Origin: Apiotrichum sp. Y4204
Taxonomy: Eukaryota > Basidiomycota > Tremellomycetes > Trichosporonales > Trichosporonaceae
NCBI GenBank assembly: GCA_025531455.1
Contig: JAMYHL010000034.1
Location: 186,001 to 250,000, forward strand
DNA length: 64,000 nt
Direction: 5' to 3'
Shown here: positions 31,872 through 44,990 of the stretch, piece by piece
Position numbering within the stretch: position 1 is the first letter of the stretch
How the letters are laid out: each line of letters opens with the position of its first letter
Translations under genes and position numbers: made by a program
Notes under the pieces: generated by a model
Database searches by the model: none
What the model was told of the DNA's origin: nothing
What the model saw: the letters and a program-made list of their open reading frames with translations, nothing else

Positions 31872-33642
31872 TTAACCCTGGTAGCGGAACTCGGGGTCGT
31901 CCTCCAGCACGGTCTCGCCGCGGTCCGCCTTGCGGTTCTGCAGGACGAACCAGACTTTGAGCGCCGCGCAGCAGAGAACCGAGCCGGCGGTCATGCCGAG
32001 AGTGATGTGGATACTGACTTGTTAGCGGTGTGCTAGAACCCGAAATGATGCCTCTACTCACCCGTAAGGATAGCCGACGGCGGCCTCCTTCTCCTTGAAT
32101 GAGACGCCGGCGATGATGCCCGAGACACCACCAAAGGCGACGACGAGGGCCGAGGTGTACCCACGCTTCGACTGGCGACGGATGGCGGACTGGGCCCAGG
32201 AGATGGTGAGCGGAATGTTGGCGTTGGAGCCGCCGACGGCAATGAAGACACCGGCGTAGCGGGCAGCCATCTTGGAAGCCGGGAGCTGCGAGTACATGGC
32301 GGTGCCGACGATGACCTGGATCGAGTTGAGGGCGATGGCAAGCGCACGCTGGTGGTAGCGGTCGGAGAGGTAGGCGGTGGCCATGGCGGGGATGGGGACC
32401 CAGGCGTAGGGCGGGGCGACGAGGATGACGGACATGAAGCCCTTGAATCCCATGGACGAGAGAATCTGCGGGAGGAAGTACGAGAGCGCGTACGTCGAGG
32501 TGCCGGCCGTGCAGAAGATGTAGGCGAAGATCCAGATCTTGATGTCCATGACGTACGAGAGGAACTTTTTCATCGTGAGCGGGTCGTACTCGGAGTCACC
32601 ACGGTCGCGGTGGATACGGGTCTGGATCATCTCCTTCTGGTCCGGACGGAGGAAGGTGGCCTTGTCCGGGAAATCGACGATAAAGGCCATACCGACCAAG
32701 GCGATGGCAATGGTGAGGAGACCGTTGATGATGAAGATCCAGCGCCAGCCAGAGTAACCGCCGAGGCCGTCCATGTGGGAAATACCCCAGGCAAGAAGCG
32801 ACGAGAGACCACAGACGACGACGGAAAGGATGTAGAAGAAGGTGGTACGCGTCGCCATCTGGGCACGCGGGTACCAGCACGAGATGAGGTCTAGAGGTTA
32901 GCCGTGCTGCCACACACACGCGCAACTTGGTCTACTTACAGGAAGCACCGGGGAACAGGGCGCACTCAAAGAGACCGAGGACGGCACGCAGACCGACGAG
33001 ACCCTGCCAGTTGTGGACAAAGCCCATGCACATCATGACGACACCCCAGAGGAAGCACGCGATTCCCAGCCACCAGCGAGCTCCAAATGCGCGAAGACCG
33101 AGTTGGGACTGGATGTCAGTGGTGAGTTCTATTGAGCGTGTGCCAAGATCTGAAGGAGCGCCACACTTGCAGGATACGTACAGGAATTTCAAAAATACTG
33201 CACATGTCAGCGGCTGTGCGACTCGTGATTCTTGGCAAAGTACCCACATGTAAGGAACGAAGAAGATGAGAGTAATAAGACCATAGCGGTTGTTACCGCT
33301 GAGAAGGTCCAGTTCGTGGTTCATCTTTTTGTTGTTGGCCGCACGAGCAAGCGACAGGTTTGTCCTGGCAGTCAGCACCTGGTTCCCCCGCGCAAGAGTT
33401 TATCCGGGGGACACGCACCTGTCGATAAAACTGATGCAGTAGAGGAGCGAGAGGACGGGAATGAGACGGCGGTCGATCTTGCGGGTAGCTGCCTTGATCT
33501 CGGTATGGCTGTATCCCTCATTGATGTCCGTGACGACTGTCCTGGTGGTGACATCCGGGTGCTTTTCATCAAAGTTGTCGACATGGTGCTGGGACTCGAC
33601 GTGCGCCAAGTCCGGCTTCTCAAAAGCGGTCGTCGTGGTCAT
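31872..33642 (-). CDS. MFS transporter, Dal5/anion:cation symporter family
   Basis: Twelve-helix plasma-membrane permease of the family that includes yeast Dal5 (allantoate/ureidosuccinate), Tna1 (nicotinate) and Vht1 (biotin). Six exons (33642-33419, 33364-33248, 33197-33182, 33108-32940, 32890-32062, 32013-31872) encode 498 residues. Motifs: cytosolic EIKAATRKIDRRLIPVLSLLY before helix 1, IIFEIPSQLGLRAFGARWWL at helix 2-3, GLFECALFPGAS, YLISCWYPRAQMATRT, GGYSGWRWIFIINGLLT with a central loop, and ANIPLTISWAQS. Exon 3 is a 16-nt microexon encoding the conserved IFEIP segment, which supports it. The C-terminal tail is short and hydrophilic. The substrate cannot be predicted. Confidence 0.9.
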
Positions 33643-36600
33643 CGCGATGGCTCAGTGTTGAGAGCTTGCGGCAGGCGTATGTGGTTGTGGGCGACGCTCG
33701 ATAATAGTAATCAAAGGAGTGGCGAGTGGAGTCCGAATACAAGGATGAGCAGTGCGTCCACAGAAAGATGTTGCTCGTTGAAGGGGACCTGTGGAAGAAC
33801 CCCGACTCTTTAGGATTAAGTATGCATCTGCACGCCGCGTCGCCAGGCAACACACCGACACTGCGGGTGTGGTGTTTGTTCCTCATGCTTCGAGACCGCG
33901 TAGCGCGCAGTGGCAGGAGAACCGTGGTTAGTCTCAGTTACCGTTCTGCTGGCACGGATAAAGCGAACGTCTCGATCTTTTCAACATCTTTCCGCAATTC
34001 CGCAGAGGTGGCCAGCGCCGTGTCTGGTCAGTTGGCAGCGGCAAGGCACGGCTGGGTTGGATTTCGAGCAAGCGATCAAGCGAAGGTCAGAGGTGCCCCT
34101 CAGGAAACCCTGCTCTTGGCCGGGGAGGCCCCACGGGCCCCACGAATCTAAGGGCAAGGGCATCGGGCACTCGACGGGCATGTTGTCAACAGCGCGCACG
34201 CGCCCGAGAGCGTATCCCAGTGTCCGGGGCCTGGGACAGGGCCTTGATGCTTGGATCCTTGGGTCCTTGGTGTCTGATCGATGGGCAGCGCAGGATCCCT
34301 AGGGCCGTGGTCCGGAGGTCGGAGCACCGATGGGCCGGACTGGCCTCGCCCATGTTGGGATATCTTCGGCTGCGGATTGGAAGACGTGATGTCGGTATGT
34401 GAGTTCCGCCCCCCCTGGTGGCGCTGCGCAATCAGCTGATGCCGAGAGCGTCAAGAGACTCAGCATTACGCGCAGGCGGGCTGGACATTAGGAACACCTC
34501 CTCTGCACTCTCCCCATCATTGCCGAGTTTAGGCGTATCACACGACACGCAATGGGAGCCTGTGAGCTTGTGAGAGAGATGAAAAATGAAAAGGCCGTGG
34601 TCGAGGCCTGGGAGCGGAGGGTTCGGAGGCGTGTGCTTGCGGGCCGTGGACAACCGGCCAAAGGGTGTAATGGGCTTGGGCATTCCGCTCCCTTGCTTCC
34701 TCACTTCGCTGGAACTGCACAGCACCGCCAGGTCCTGCAGAGGTCGAAGCGGCACTGGAGCCGGGCTCGAGGGTTGTCTGTGGCTCTGGGGGCACGTGCC
34801 TGTCAAGTGGACCGGGTGGACCAGGCAGTCCGAGGCGACACTGGCTATGGTGATATCCCACTGCCCGATCACTCGGCCCCGTGTTCTGGTGCTTCGGTCC
34901 CAAAGCTCGCAAGCTTGCTGGGAGGCTCTCTAAAGCCGCGCATAGCGTACCACATGTGCGACACCTGGCGGTCCATTCGTCCCACGATTGCTTCAGCCGC
35001 TGACTTGATTCATCCGCACCCCGGTTTTACCACCCCACACACCCCACTGCCCGAGTGGGGTTTACGCACACGGCACGCCATGTATATACCGATACCGCGT
35101 TTGTGTGCGATCGAGGAGCGAGGGGGACAAGCGATACAGCTCGTCGATGCACGAATATCGGACTTGTCAGACCGAGGAGTCATCAGAGGCGGAAAGGTGG
35201 ACCCATGTGGGTCCGTGTCGCGGGAACGCGCCACGCGCCAGATTGCGAGGCTGTGGGGCAATGGGGGGGGTGTGGCGTGGCCGGGCCGCTGCACTTGCCC
35301 AAGGAGGTGCCACAATGCGAAACAAGGATTCGGCTCGGGATGGCTTCTGACGTCTTGAGATGGACAGAGCGTCACATGCACGCTGCACCGTGCCGCAAAT
35401 GAGCATTCCGCAGGCTTATCTCTCAGTCACAGATCACGAGTCCGGGGGGGAGGGAGTATGTATTATAATTGATCACATTCGGCTGCCGATCTTGGAGTTC
35501 TTGGTTACTCGGATGCATCTCGACGGATAAATGAAGATCTGGGCTATTTGGGCCAAGAACGAGCCTAAGAAGCTTGGGTCCCCTGGTCGCGCGCTTGCGG
35601 AGAGGTGCCTCGCTCACCGTTGTGGCGGTCCGCATGCCACGGAAGATGCACTCCGGAAATTTGCTGTCCGCTCTCATTTTCTCTGGATCTCTGTAGATGT
35701 CGCGCGAACGTGCGCGATTTTACGATGGCTGCTGAGCTGCTGACAGCCATAGGGCGATAGCGTGCGGCAGGTGATGACAAGTGCCACGGAGACATCGGCC
35801 AGATCGTGACTGGGGTGTCATTGCCGCATAAAAATAGAATACAAAACGTTGATAAACATTTGCATCTCGCGCTAACAGGATGTGTCGCGCTTCAGCAATC
35901 CGTCACACTAGCTGCACGCGCTAGATCTGGCGCGCCAGCGCGCTTGCGCCGGCGGATAGTCGCGGCATGTCTCGGCGTCTCACTAGCTCACTCTCGATCA
36001 GCGGATGTGTCCTCCACTTTGCTTCCCCATCGTTTCCGCATCAATGTCGTTAACCCCGTGAAAAAAATACGGAGAGGTTCACCCAGTGGCGTGCTCCCTG
36101 TTCAAGTGGCCTAAGTGGGGGTGAGTGGGGGTGCGGCGCAGCGAGTCGTTCCTTCGTGATCGCTATGATATCTGGAAAGAACATCTCGTTTATTGGTGTG
36201 GCTCGCTGTGAGTAGTTGTTCAGGACGCCTGTTGATCGTGGTGTGTCGCGGCCCATTTCCGATATCAAGCGCACGTCCATCATGCTCTGCAATTTGATCA
36301 AGCAGGGCAATGGCTACTGCGTCCCTTGGCATGGGGTGGGCGATATCCGTTGGTCAGCCCTCGCGAGTCTCCAGTACTCCCGCCCACATGGGTTCCAGAG
36401 GGTCGCTCCATACTCAAGCTGCTCAGATTACTCTTCCTGGCTGTCATGAACATGATTGACAATTTTATGTACAGGACACACTTTACCGGCCAAGGAGGAA
36501 ACTCTGATGGTGTGCAGAGGACGTGTGGCCCGGGGCTCTTCCAATGTCCTCAAAGGCTACCCTCCACCGTATCACTGTGCAGCCTCGACATTTCCACCGT

Positions 36601-39600
36601 ATCCAGTACTCGACGCACTCGACACACTCGTCAATAAACCAAGGCCGAGGCGTCACAGCCTTGGCATGTTTCGTGGCGCGTGGAATCCTATTTTCCTGGC
36701 ACAGCATGCATCTCGCCCATGGTGCACGGTGCCATTTACGCACACACGCCACTGCGCCGCGGCGCGACGGCGCCACGGCCAGGCTTCATCCCGTTTCGTG
36801 ATCCAGAGCAGTCGCCGAGCGAGCATAACGCGGACAGGCGAATTGAGAGCCGCAAATCGCGAGTCGACGGAAATTCTGCCCGCCCAAGTCGACTAGGAGA
36901 CGGTCCCATGAGTCCGTCCTGTGGTAATGCACGGCAAGAGTCGTTGACATGTGTTATTGATGTGTCGGAGCGTCAATGGTATTGCCGGCGACGTTGCCAA
37001 TCTCGCTTTCACATTCATCTTCAGCTGTCTGGCGTCGGGAAGGGGAGCAGTGGTGGTGGCAGGTTGTCACCACAGATGTGGAGAGCAGAAATGAGATGTC
37101 CGTCGGCGGTGGAGCGAGGAGCAGAGTCGAGGTATGATCTGAACGGTTGGTCCCACATTGCCGCCGTTCTTGATGTCCGACCATGACATACTCGACGCCA
37201 GCGCGACTCTGACCTCTGACCTCTGACCTCCGACTCTCTGCCTCTTGGGTTGAGCTCTACTAATGATTTATTCCAATCCACTGGCCGAACCCCATACGAT
37301 GGTGGCGTCTACTGACGACGCGGAACGGACCATTCCTATCTGAATGCTACTCTGGTGGGAACGAGTGGAGAAAAACTCTTCCATGGAAGTTCCGTCCACC
37401 CGCGGTTAGTGCGGTTGGTGTAGGGAGCCGGAGAGACTTGTTACATGCTCTATGTACTGCAACAGTACTGTCAACCAAGTCGCCTGTTCGTTGCCGAGTC
37501 ATTTACAGTTGGCAGTCTAGTACTTGCGGTCTTGTTCCATGAGCCAGTTAGGGAGAGGTTAACGCCAAGCCGTCTCTGCAGCACAAGGGGGCTCAGTCTG
37601 GTGCCGATTGCGCGTAGTCGGAGGAAACGTTGGCGGCTTTTTGCCTTCCCACTCTCAGGTTTGTGGACAACAGGGCTGGCAAGACAACGATGATATATAG
37701 AAAAGCAGAAGTGAAAAGCCGGATATCCGCTCTTACTTGGTCTTTGGGGAGGAGTCATGCGCTGTGATCGCAATAAAGCTCAGAGGCGTTGGCCAGTGCT
37801 CAGCGCGTCGGGCTCGTACTTGTCGCCCGTGGTTCCCACTCTTGTTCTTCTCCATCTCCTCATCCCCCATCGCGTCTCATTCCCTATCTCTAACCGTATT
37901 AATCGTAGATTGACTTGTTCTCACTGCGCTCAGCTACGTCAACGGACAGATACAGTATACTAACACACAAGCCGCCGGTCCGAGTCCACCGGGACACGTG
38001 TCGCGAGACTCGATCTCTCGTATCTTCTTGAATTGACTGCCAAGCCCAGGATCCCGCTTCGGCTTCGCTCGTTTTGGAATCGCCAACGAGACAGCGTCTT
38101 AATCAGGGTAAGTGTCGCAATCCACAGATATACCCGCGGCTGTCGAGATTTTGGCGGGCGGGTGGAGTTTGGAGCCTCTCGATAGTGACCTTCACCAGCG
38201 AGGACGCGAGGACTTGTATTGAGGTGTACGGTCGAGGTGTACCGCAGGGGCCTGCGCTGGCGCGAGCTCCGTGATCCTGTAAGCTGTTGAGTCTGAGAAG
38301 GGTCTTGGAGCTGCTCACCTCTTCCACGCACATAGGACTCGGAGACTCGGGGACTCGGCGGGAGGCTACTGTATCCTCCTGACTGCCACACAGTGCAATA
38401 AACGGATGCGCACCACCAACCACCTGACTCGCGTACGTATCTTGGCTCTTGGGCTTTGGGCTCGCTGATAACTTGCATGCTGCGGAGATTGACGCTGACT
38501 GCTTTTGACGTTCTACTAGCCGCGGCTGTACCGCAGACACTATCATGCCGATCACACACCCAATACAGAACAAGTCCTCGGTCCGCGGAGCGAGCAGTGG
38601 GCAGCGGCTTGGCGCCGAGCGTCGATGGTGGGCTATCTCTTCAAGCTGTTATCTCAACGTACCGGGATTGAACAATCCATAACACTGAGACGCCATTGTC
38701 AACAGTGTGAGAGCTTTGTCGAAATCCTACGGTAGTTTTGAGACGATTATACATTGCTGCACACGCACTCTGCATGGGGAGAGACTTGCCGGCCGTATCA
38801 ACCTGAGAGAAGACGGAGAACTGTGTCGCCATCCACTCATGCCACTCACCTCATACTTCCGACACAAACCTGACAGCCCCGGCGGACACCCAAACTCCCA
38901 GCTCCAGTCGATTGCGGCATTGACTGCGGCCCTGAGGAGCCCCAGCTTTCCATTCCTCCGCCAGGCCGTCGGTCAGTTTCGTGTCCTCACTGTGGATTGT
39001 CTGCTTTAGAGCATTCACGGCCCAGTGTGTTCTGTGTGATCGTTTCGATCGCTCAACGACTGTAGTCATGCTGCGCCGCATATGTCCATCTCCCATGCTT
39101 TCCCTCCATGTGGAAGATATTTACGATCTCTCGTTTTCCCTCCATCCACCCTTCCGACTGATCATCTGCCACCAACGACCTCTCATTCCATCTCGCACAG
39201 CCGTCTCCGCACGCTCGCCGTTCAACGAATCCCTGCAGGCTGCGCACTGCGCCGCACAGATCATGAGGCGTATACGGCCCTACACCCACCTTGTCGCCTC
39301 AGGTTTCAGTCCGCTCGGACGATCGCTCATGCGCTCATGCGCTCAAGCCTATAAGTCTAGCATGGTAGCAACGTGGTGGGGCGCTCTCTACATGCTACAC
39401 AGCTATACAGCTTCATGGCTCACAGTTTCACCGTCTCCTCTGCCCATCCTGCCCATCCTGCGAGTCCATGGGTCCAACCCGGGTTCAGGACAGCACCAAT
39501 AAGGTTTCGATCGGGTGGCGTTCCGGGACGAGAGCGACCGTTTGGTGCCGGCCTGTCAGATCTGACACAGTGCGAGATACGAAGCGAGACGCCGCGAAGT

Positions 39601-41550
39601 GGACTCGGCTCAGGCCCGGGCACCTCCGCTCGGACTCAGGCTCGGCTCAGGCTTTGCTCAGGATCGGCTTTGGCCTGAGTTCAGGTGTTGCCAGGCTCGC
39701 TTGGAGTGGAAGCATACAGTACAGTATGGGCTGCCCGTTTTCGTTTCGTGTTCTGAGTGTTCTGAACTTGGGAACTTTTCGGTCGCGTCCTTTTTTTTTT
39801 GTGCACGCGGGTGACGGGAAGTGTGCCGGTGCGTGCCTTGGGCCCAAAGTACGCTTATATCTCCCGGATCTCTATTCTAGTCCCGCGGATGCAGCGGAGG
39901 ATGAGTGATCGTTACGTACCAGAGTAACTTTCCTGCAGGCCGAGCCGGAGAAGTGTGTCTTTGACTGAGCCTGGAACAATCGCATAGCCCTGTGGCCTGT
40001 GGATCTGTGGTCGATACCATGAGATGGGATGGGATATGGGATACGTCTATGGGTTCACCGTGCGCCATCCAGTGATCCACTGATCTAGTTGATGGACTCT
40101 CCCCAGGTATGGACGCTGTGAGCCCCTGCCGTGGCGCCGTGGCGCGGAGTGCCAGCGCGACACGGGCGCACAGGACAATGGTGTTCTGGTTTCTGGTTGC
40201 TTCTACATTCTGAACTCTTGGTGTCGTGTTATGCATTACGGACAGAGAGAGGGAGACAGCGGACAGAGATGCTCATGTCGAGAGGAACAGAAAACACTTT
40301 CCTCTTTGCTTGCCATTCTACCACATGATCGAGATTTTTCTTCAACCCAAAAAAAGACGCGAAGTAGTTCTTGTCCCGAGTGTTTCATTCTCGTAAATAG
40401 ATTACAGCACAGGGAGGAATGAAGCGGATGGGAGCAAAAAGGAGATTAGAAGCGATTCTTAATCCAGCTCCTCTCAGGTTGAAGCAGATCACTAATCCCA
40501 TTACAAGTCTGATTACAACTGCTGGTTCCGGAGAGTACAACGTGTTCCTGAGCATTGTACCTTCTTATCAACGGGGGAAGAGCAGAGGAACACCACGCCG
40601 CGTCGAGGGCATCTCCGTGTCCACCATGGCCTGGTGTCCGCCCTGTCCCTGTCTTCGCGTGGCCTCTCCTGCGCCACCCTGATTTTCGGCGTCTTCCCTC
40701 AGATGATCGCCCCTCGTCTGCAGTCCAGGCATCCCAGTCATGCCTCTTCCCCGCCGGTGCCATCCCCCCGGGTCTCAGGTCCCAGAAGAGTCCCGTCGCT
40801 TTGCTGGGCACGCGCCCTGTCCTCGCGGTGCGTGCAGCGCGTGGCGCGTGGCGTTCTTGCTCTGCTCTGGTGCCTGCGGGCAGCATACACTCGCTGTCCA
40901 TTCCATCCCATCACTCTGTTCTCCCCGCGTCCAGCACCAGCTAGCTGCCTGCGTCCAGCAACGAATCCTCCAACATTTCTTCTCCAGAGCCCGGATCTCC
41001 CCCTCCTCTGCACACCTCATCCTTACTCACCCACCCTCCTTCCTTCTCTCATCCCTCATTTCACTCTCTTGTCCGAACACGCTCCCTCTCGCGTCCCCGT
41101 CCCCATCTCCGTCTCCGTCTCCGTCCCCGTCTCCGTCACGCCGCGTCCCCTTTCCGCGCTCCCCTGCCTCCGCTCTCCTTCCTCCGTCACCTGCACCCAC
41201 CCACCCACCTCTGTTCCAGAGCGGCCTCGGACTTGCCACTCTCTCAGTGCTTGCTCCTCGTCATCACCTCGGTTCATCAACTGTCTTCCCTCCGTCTCCG
41301 CCATCTCCGACGCCGACCATCTACACCTGCCCCACACTCATTTTACTGACACTCCTGTCCCGTACCGCCCGCCGTTCGACAGGTCTCGACGCCGGCGCCA
41401 CCTGTGATCCTGCTCTTTCGTGACACCACGTCGCGCTTCTTGCCATCTCATCTTGACTCCCCGCCAATGACTCTGGCCCTGCTCTGTTAGATCGAATAAA
41501 TCCCATCGCCGTCTCCAGAACCTCATCCCCCCATCTTCTTCCCCTCCGGC
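33643..41550. other. 7.9-kb gene-poor region
   Basis: Between the MFS permease and chitin synthase start codons (divergent) I find no open frame with recognisable domains, no tRNA and no repeat ends of a transposon. The DNA looks visibly less GC-rich than the coding parts, especially 35400-39400. Local features: a CTCGGCTCAGG-type repeat at 39600-39680, a T run near 39789-39798, and from about 40980 a pyrimidine-rich stretch with a hexanucleotide CCGTCT/CCCGTC repeat (41093-41145) leading to the chitin synthase start. Decayed genes, regulatory DNA or a non-coding transcript are possible; none is shown. Confidence 0.5.
40980..41550 (+). promoter_or_regulatory. Pyrimidine-rich promoter / 5' UTR of chitin synthase
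   Basis: About 570 bases dominated by C and T, including repeated CGTCTC/CGTCCC hexamers, run up to the chitin synthase ATG. Similar but shorter CT blocks precede several other starts in the window, so this is probably the core promoter and leader, unusually long here. Confidence 0.5.
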
Positions 41551-44500
41551 ATGGCCCCGAATAACAATGCGCCGCTGCCCTTCACCTCGGCAGCGCCGCA
41601 GCGCCAGTCAATGTACCAGCGTACCGGCGCTACTGTGAAGCGCTCAAAAACTCTGACCCGCCCAGAGCGACACGTCGCCCCCGTCCCCCTCATCAACCCC
41701 GCGCAAGCTGGCGCAGTCGGTGCAGAGGCGGAGGGCAATGGCTGGTGGACGTATACCTCCTGGGTCGTCACGTTCTGGGCGCCGGCCAGCGTGCTCAAGG
41801 CGTGCGGTCTCAAGGACTCCAGCACGCAGCAGGCCTGGCGGGAAAAGATCACGCTCGTGTTCATCTCGCTCTGTCTCGCTGCCTTTGTCGGTTTCTTCAC
41901 AATGGGCCTCCAGAGCACCCTCTGTCCTGCCAACTCCCAAGTGACAACGCAGCTTCTTGGCTCCACTCCAGGTGAGTAGACGCATCTCCAGCACGATCTC
42001 ACAGCAGCAACATTGTCCGCCGCGGGTAAGGCCTTGAACATTACAGAGGCCGCAACACCACCCGGCGTCAGCTTCTTCGACATTGCAAAAGATATGCCTG
42101 GGCAAGACATTACCACGCTCTTCAAGCGCACCCCCGACATGTATCCCGCGTGCACTTCGACCGCAAAGTACGCCTCCACGCCCCTGTGTCCTTCCGGTTC
42201 CAAGACGGAATGTGTGCTCGACACGCTCTCGGACGCCACTCTGAAATCCCTCAAGCTTGTCCCCATTGACGTCTGGGAAGGCTATGACTGGGAACAGGTC
42301 GCAAAAATGGAGAACTACATTGTCATTGACGGACTGGTGCTCAACATGAACCCGTACATCAACGCCAACCCCCAGCCGATCGCAAACGACACTGTCGACC
42401 AGGTTATCCGCACCGCGCTGCACTACCAGAACAGCTCGGGCAAGGATGTGACCCTCGCAATGCAGCACACCGCGGAGCTCAAGCAGGCTATTCCGTGTCT
42501 GACATCGAGGTATCTGGCAGGCAGAATCAACAAGGTCACTCCGGGATGCTTTGTTGCGTCTCTTGTGCTCTACCTCTCGCTCATAGTCATTCTCGCCCTG
42601 ATTCTTATTCGCTTCTTCATGGCCGTCATCTTCAGCTGGTTCCTCAGTCGCCGTCTGGTGCAGAAGCAGAAGAGGAAGGGAACTGGTATTGCCCCAACGG
42701 TACTGCCCGAAGGCGCAAACATTTCGGTCCACAACCAGAACGGAAACGCACCGTGGGCAAACACCGCTGCCGGCGGCCAGACACCGCCGCAGATGATGAC
42801 CCTCGCGACCATCGGCTCTGAACTGTTCACCGTCTGCCTCGTCACATGTTACTCTGAAGGCGAAGAAGGCATCCGCGGAACGCTCGACTCCATCGCCGGC
42901 ACGACCTACCCTGACTCGCGCAAGCTTATCTTCGTCGTCTGCGACGGTATGATCACCGGCGCAGGAGAAAAGATGAGCACGCCCGACATTTGCGTCAGCA
43001 TGCTCGAGGCCGATCCCCGCTTCGGAAACCCCCAGCCCATGGGGTACGAGGCCGTTGGCAGCGGTCCCAAGGCGGAGAACCGTGCAATGGTGTATGCGGG
43101 CCACTTTGGTACGTGCAAATATGCTTTTCCCCACTAACGTCAGTCACTCAAAACGGCCACCGCTGCCCGACCATCATGGTCGTCAAGTGCGGCATGTCTT
43201 CGGAGGCGACCGAAAAGAAGCCCGGAAACCGTGGAAAGCGCGACTCGCAGCTTATCCTCATGAACTTCTTCTCCCGCGTCACCTACAACGACCGCATGAC
43301 CCCGCTCGACTACGACCTCTTCCGCAAAATCCATACCCTCATGGGCGTGACTCCCGACTTCTTCGAGGTTTGCCTCATGGTGGATGCCGACACAAAGGTG
43401 TACCCCGATTCCCTCGGCTATCTCGTGGCTTCTATGGCAAACGACAACATGGTCATGGGCGTGTGCGGCGAGACGCGTATCGCGAACAAACGCCAGACGT
43501 GGGTCACCATGATCCAGGTTTATGAGTATTTTATCTCGCATCACAACATCAAGGCCTTCGAGTCGGTGTTCGGTGGTGTTACCTGTCTGCCTGGCTGTTT
43601 CTCAATGTACCGCATCAAGGCGCGCAAGGATGGGGACAACGACTGGATTCCAATCCTCGTCAAGCCCGAGATTGTGCGCGAGTACAGCCAGTCCGAGGTG
43701 CACTCGCTGCACCAGAAGAACCTGCTTCTCCTCGGTGAGGACCGTTTCTTGTCGACCGTCCTGCTCCGCACGTTCCCCAACCGCCGCAACATCTTCCTCC
43801 CCCAGGCTCGCTGCCGTACCATCGCCCCGGACACCTTCAAGATTCTCCTCTCGCAGCGCCGGCGCTGGATCAACTCGACCGTGCACAACCTGATGGAGCT
43901 TGTGCTGGTGCGCGACCTCTGCGGCACCTTCTGCTTTTCCATGCAGTTTGTCGTGTTCATGGACCTGCTCGGTACCGTCGTGCTCCCTATCGCCATTTGT
44001 CTCACCTTTGCGCTCGTCGTCAACTCTATCATAACGCCGCCCAACAACTTTTCCGAGGCCATTCCGCTCATGCTTCTTGGCTGCGTCCTCGGTCTTCCAG
44101 GTGTGCTCATCCTCATCACCACCGGCAAGGCCATCTATGTCGCGTGGATGCTCGTCTACTTCCTCGCCCTGCCGATTTGGAACTTTGTCCTCCCAGTGTA
44201 CTCGTTCTGGCACTTTGACGATTTCTCCTGGGGCGAGACGCGTAAGGTTGAAGGTGAGGTGGTCGACAAGGCAGGCCACGGTGGTGATACCGGTACATTC
44301 ACTGGCGGCAACATTCCCCTGCGGCGGTGGGACGACTGGGAGCGCTCACGCCTGCGCAAGCTCCGCCGTGAGGAGAAGCGCCGCAGACAGATGGAACGCA
44401 TGCATGGCCGCGGCTTCTATGGCGAGGACGAACTGGCCGCTCCTGACCGCGGATTTGCGCGCGACTACGACAGCGACTGTGGCTCGGTTGTCTCCTCGGA

Positions 44501-44990
44501 GGAAGACGTCTGGGGCGCGGAAATTGGCGGATACGACGAGAACAACCCGGCCTACCCGCCCCCGCCGACTGCTGTGGCTCCCGAGTACGGCGCGACGCGT
44601 GGCGCTGCGGGACCAGTGCTTGGAATGAACGACATGGCGGCCCTTCTGGACCAAGGGTTCGACGAGCCCCCGCCGGCCCAGACCCGCCCGGATCGCAACG
44701 CCCCGTCCCCGCTGCAGCGGGGGTACACCCCGCAGTCGCATCGCAGCCAGACAGCCTCGCCCGTGGGCTCGGGCTCGCCCCCAGAACAGTACGCGGCGAT
44801 CTCACGCGGCGCGCCCGTTGGCTACGCACAGAGCACGGCGATCGAGTCCCACGTCGCAAACGGGCACACGCGCCAGCGCTCCGCCGGTGGCGGCATTCTC
44901 GCACATAGCCCAGACAACTACGGTCCACTGGGCCCCCTCGACGACGGCTCGAACGGCGCCAGCCCCTCGCACACATACAAGAAAATGTAG
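41551..44990 (+). CDS. Class IV chitin synthase (Chs3-type)
   Basis: Processive family-2 glycosyltransferase at the plasma membrane that makes chitin from UDP-GlcNAc; in related yeasts the class IV product feeds chitosan formation. Exons 41551-41971, 42005-43108 and 43144-44990 encode 1123 residues. Two N-terminal membrane segments (one in [20 protein letters not shown]) bracket a lumenal loop, another precedes the catalytic domain, and three or more follow it. Catalytic motifs: [56 protein letters not shown] and [13 protein letters not shown] (Q746-W750). There is no myosin motor, which separates it from class V. The C-terminal 200 residues are acidic and Pro-rich, probably regulatory. The exon 2 start could shift by one codon (two acceptors 3 nt apart). 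Confidence 0.95.

Noticed and set aside
34432..34872. Minus-strand frame whose last 40 residues (VSCDTPKLGNDGESAEEV and on) look protein-like, with a possible acceptor near 34558
   Set aside because: I could not find upstream exons that continue it with sensible splice sites, so a real terminal exon or a decayed gene cannot be supported.
34552..35358. 268-residue open frame in the gene-poor island
   Set aside because: No domain, no hydrophobic core pattern and no matching splice neighbours; looks like chance in GC-rich DNA.
37960..38559. 199-residue minus-strand frame considered as a transposon relic
   Set aside because: No reverse transcriptase, integrase or transposase motif and no terminal repeats found nearby.
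41644..43134. 496-residue open frame antisense to chitin synthase
   Set aside because: Shadow of the strongly conserved chitin synthase exons; Arg/Gly/Val-rich without motifs.
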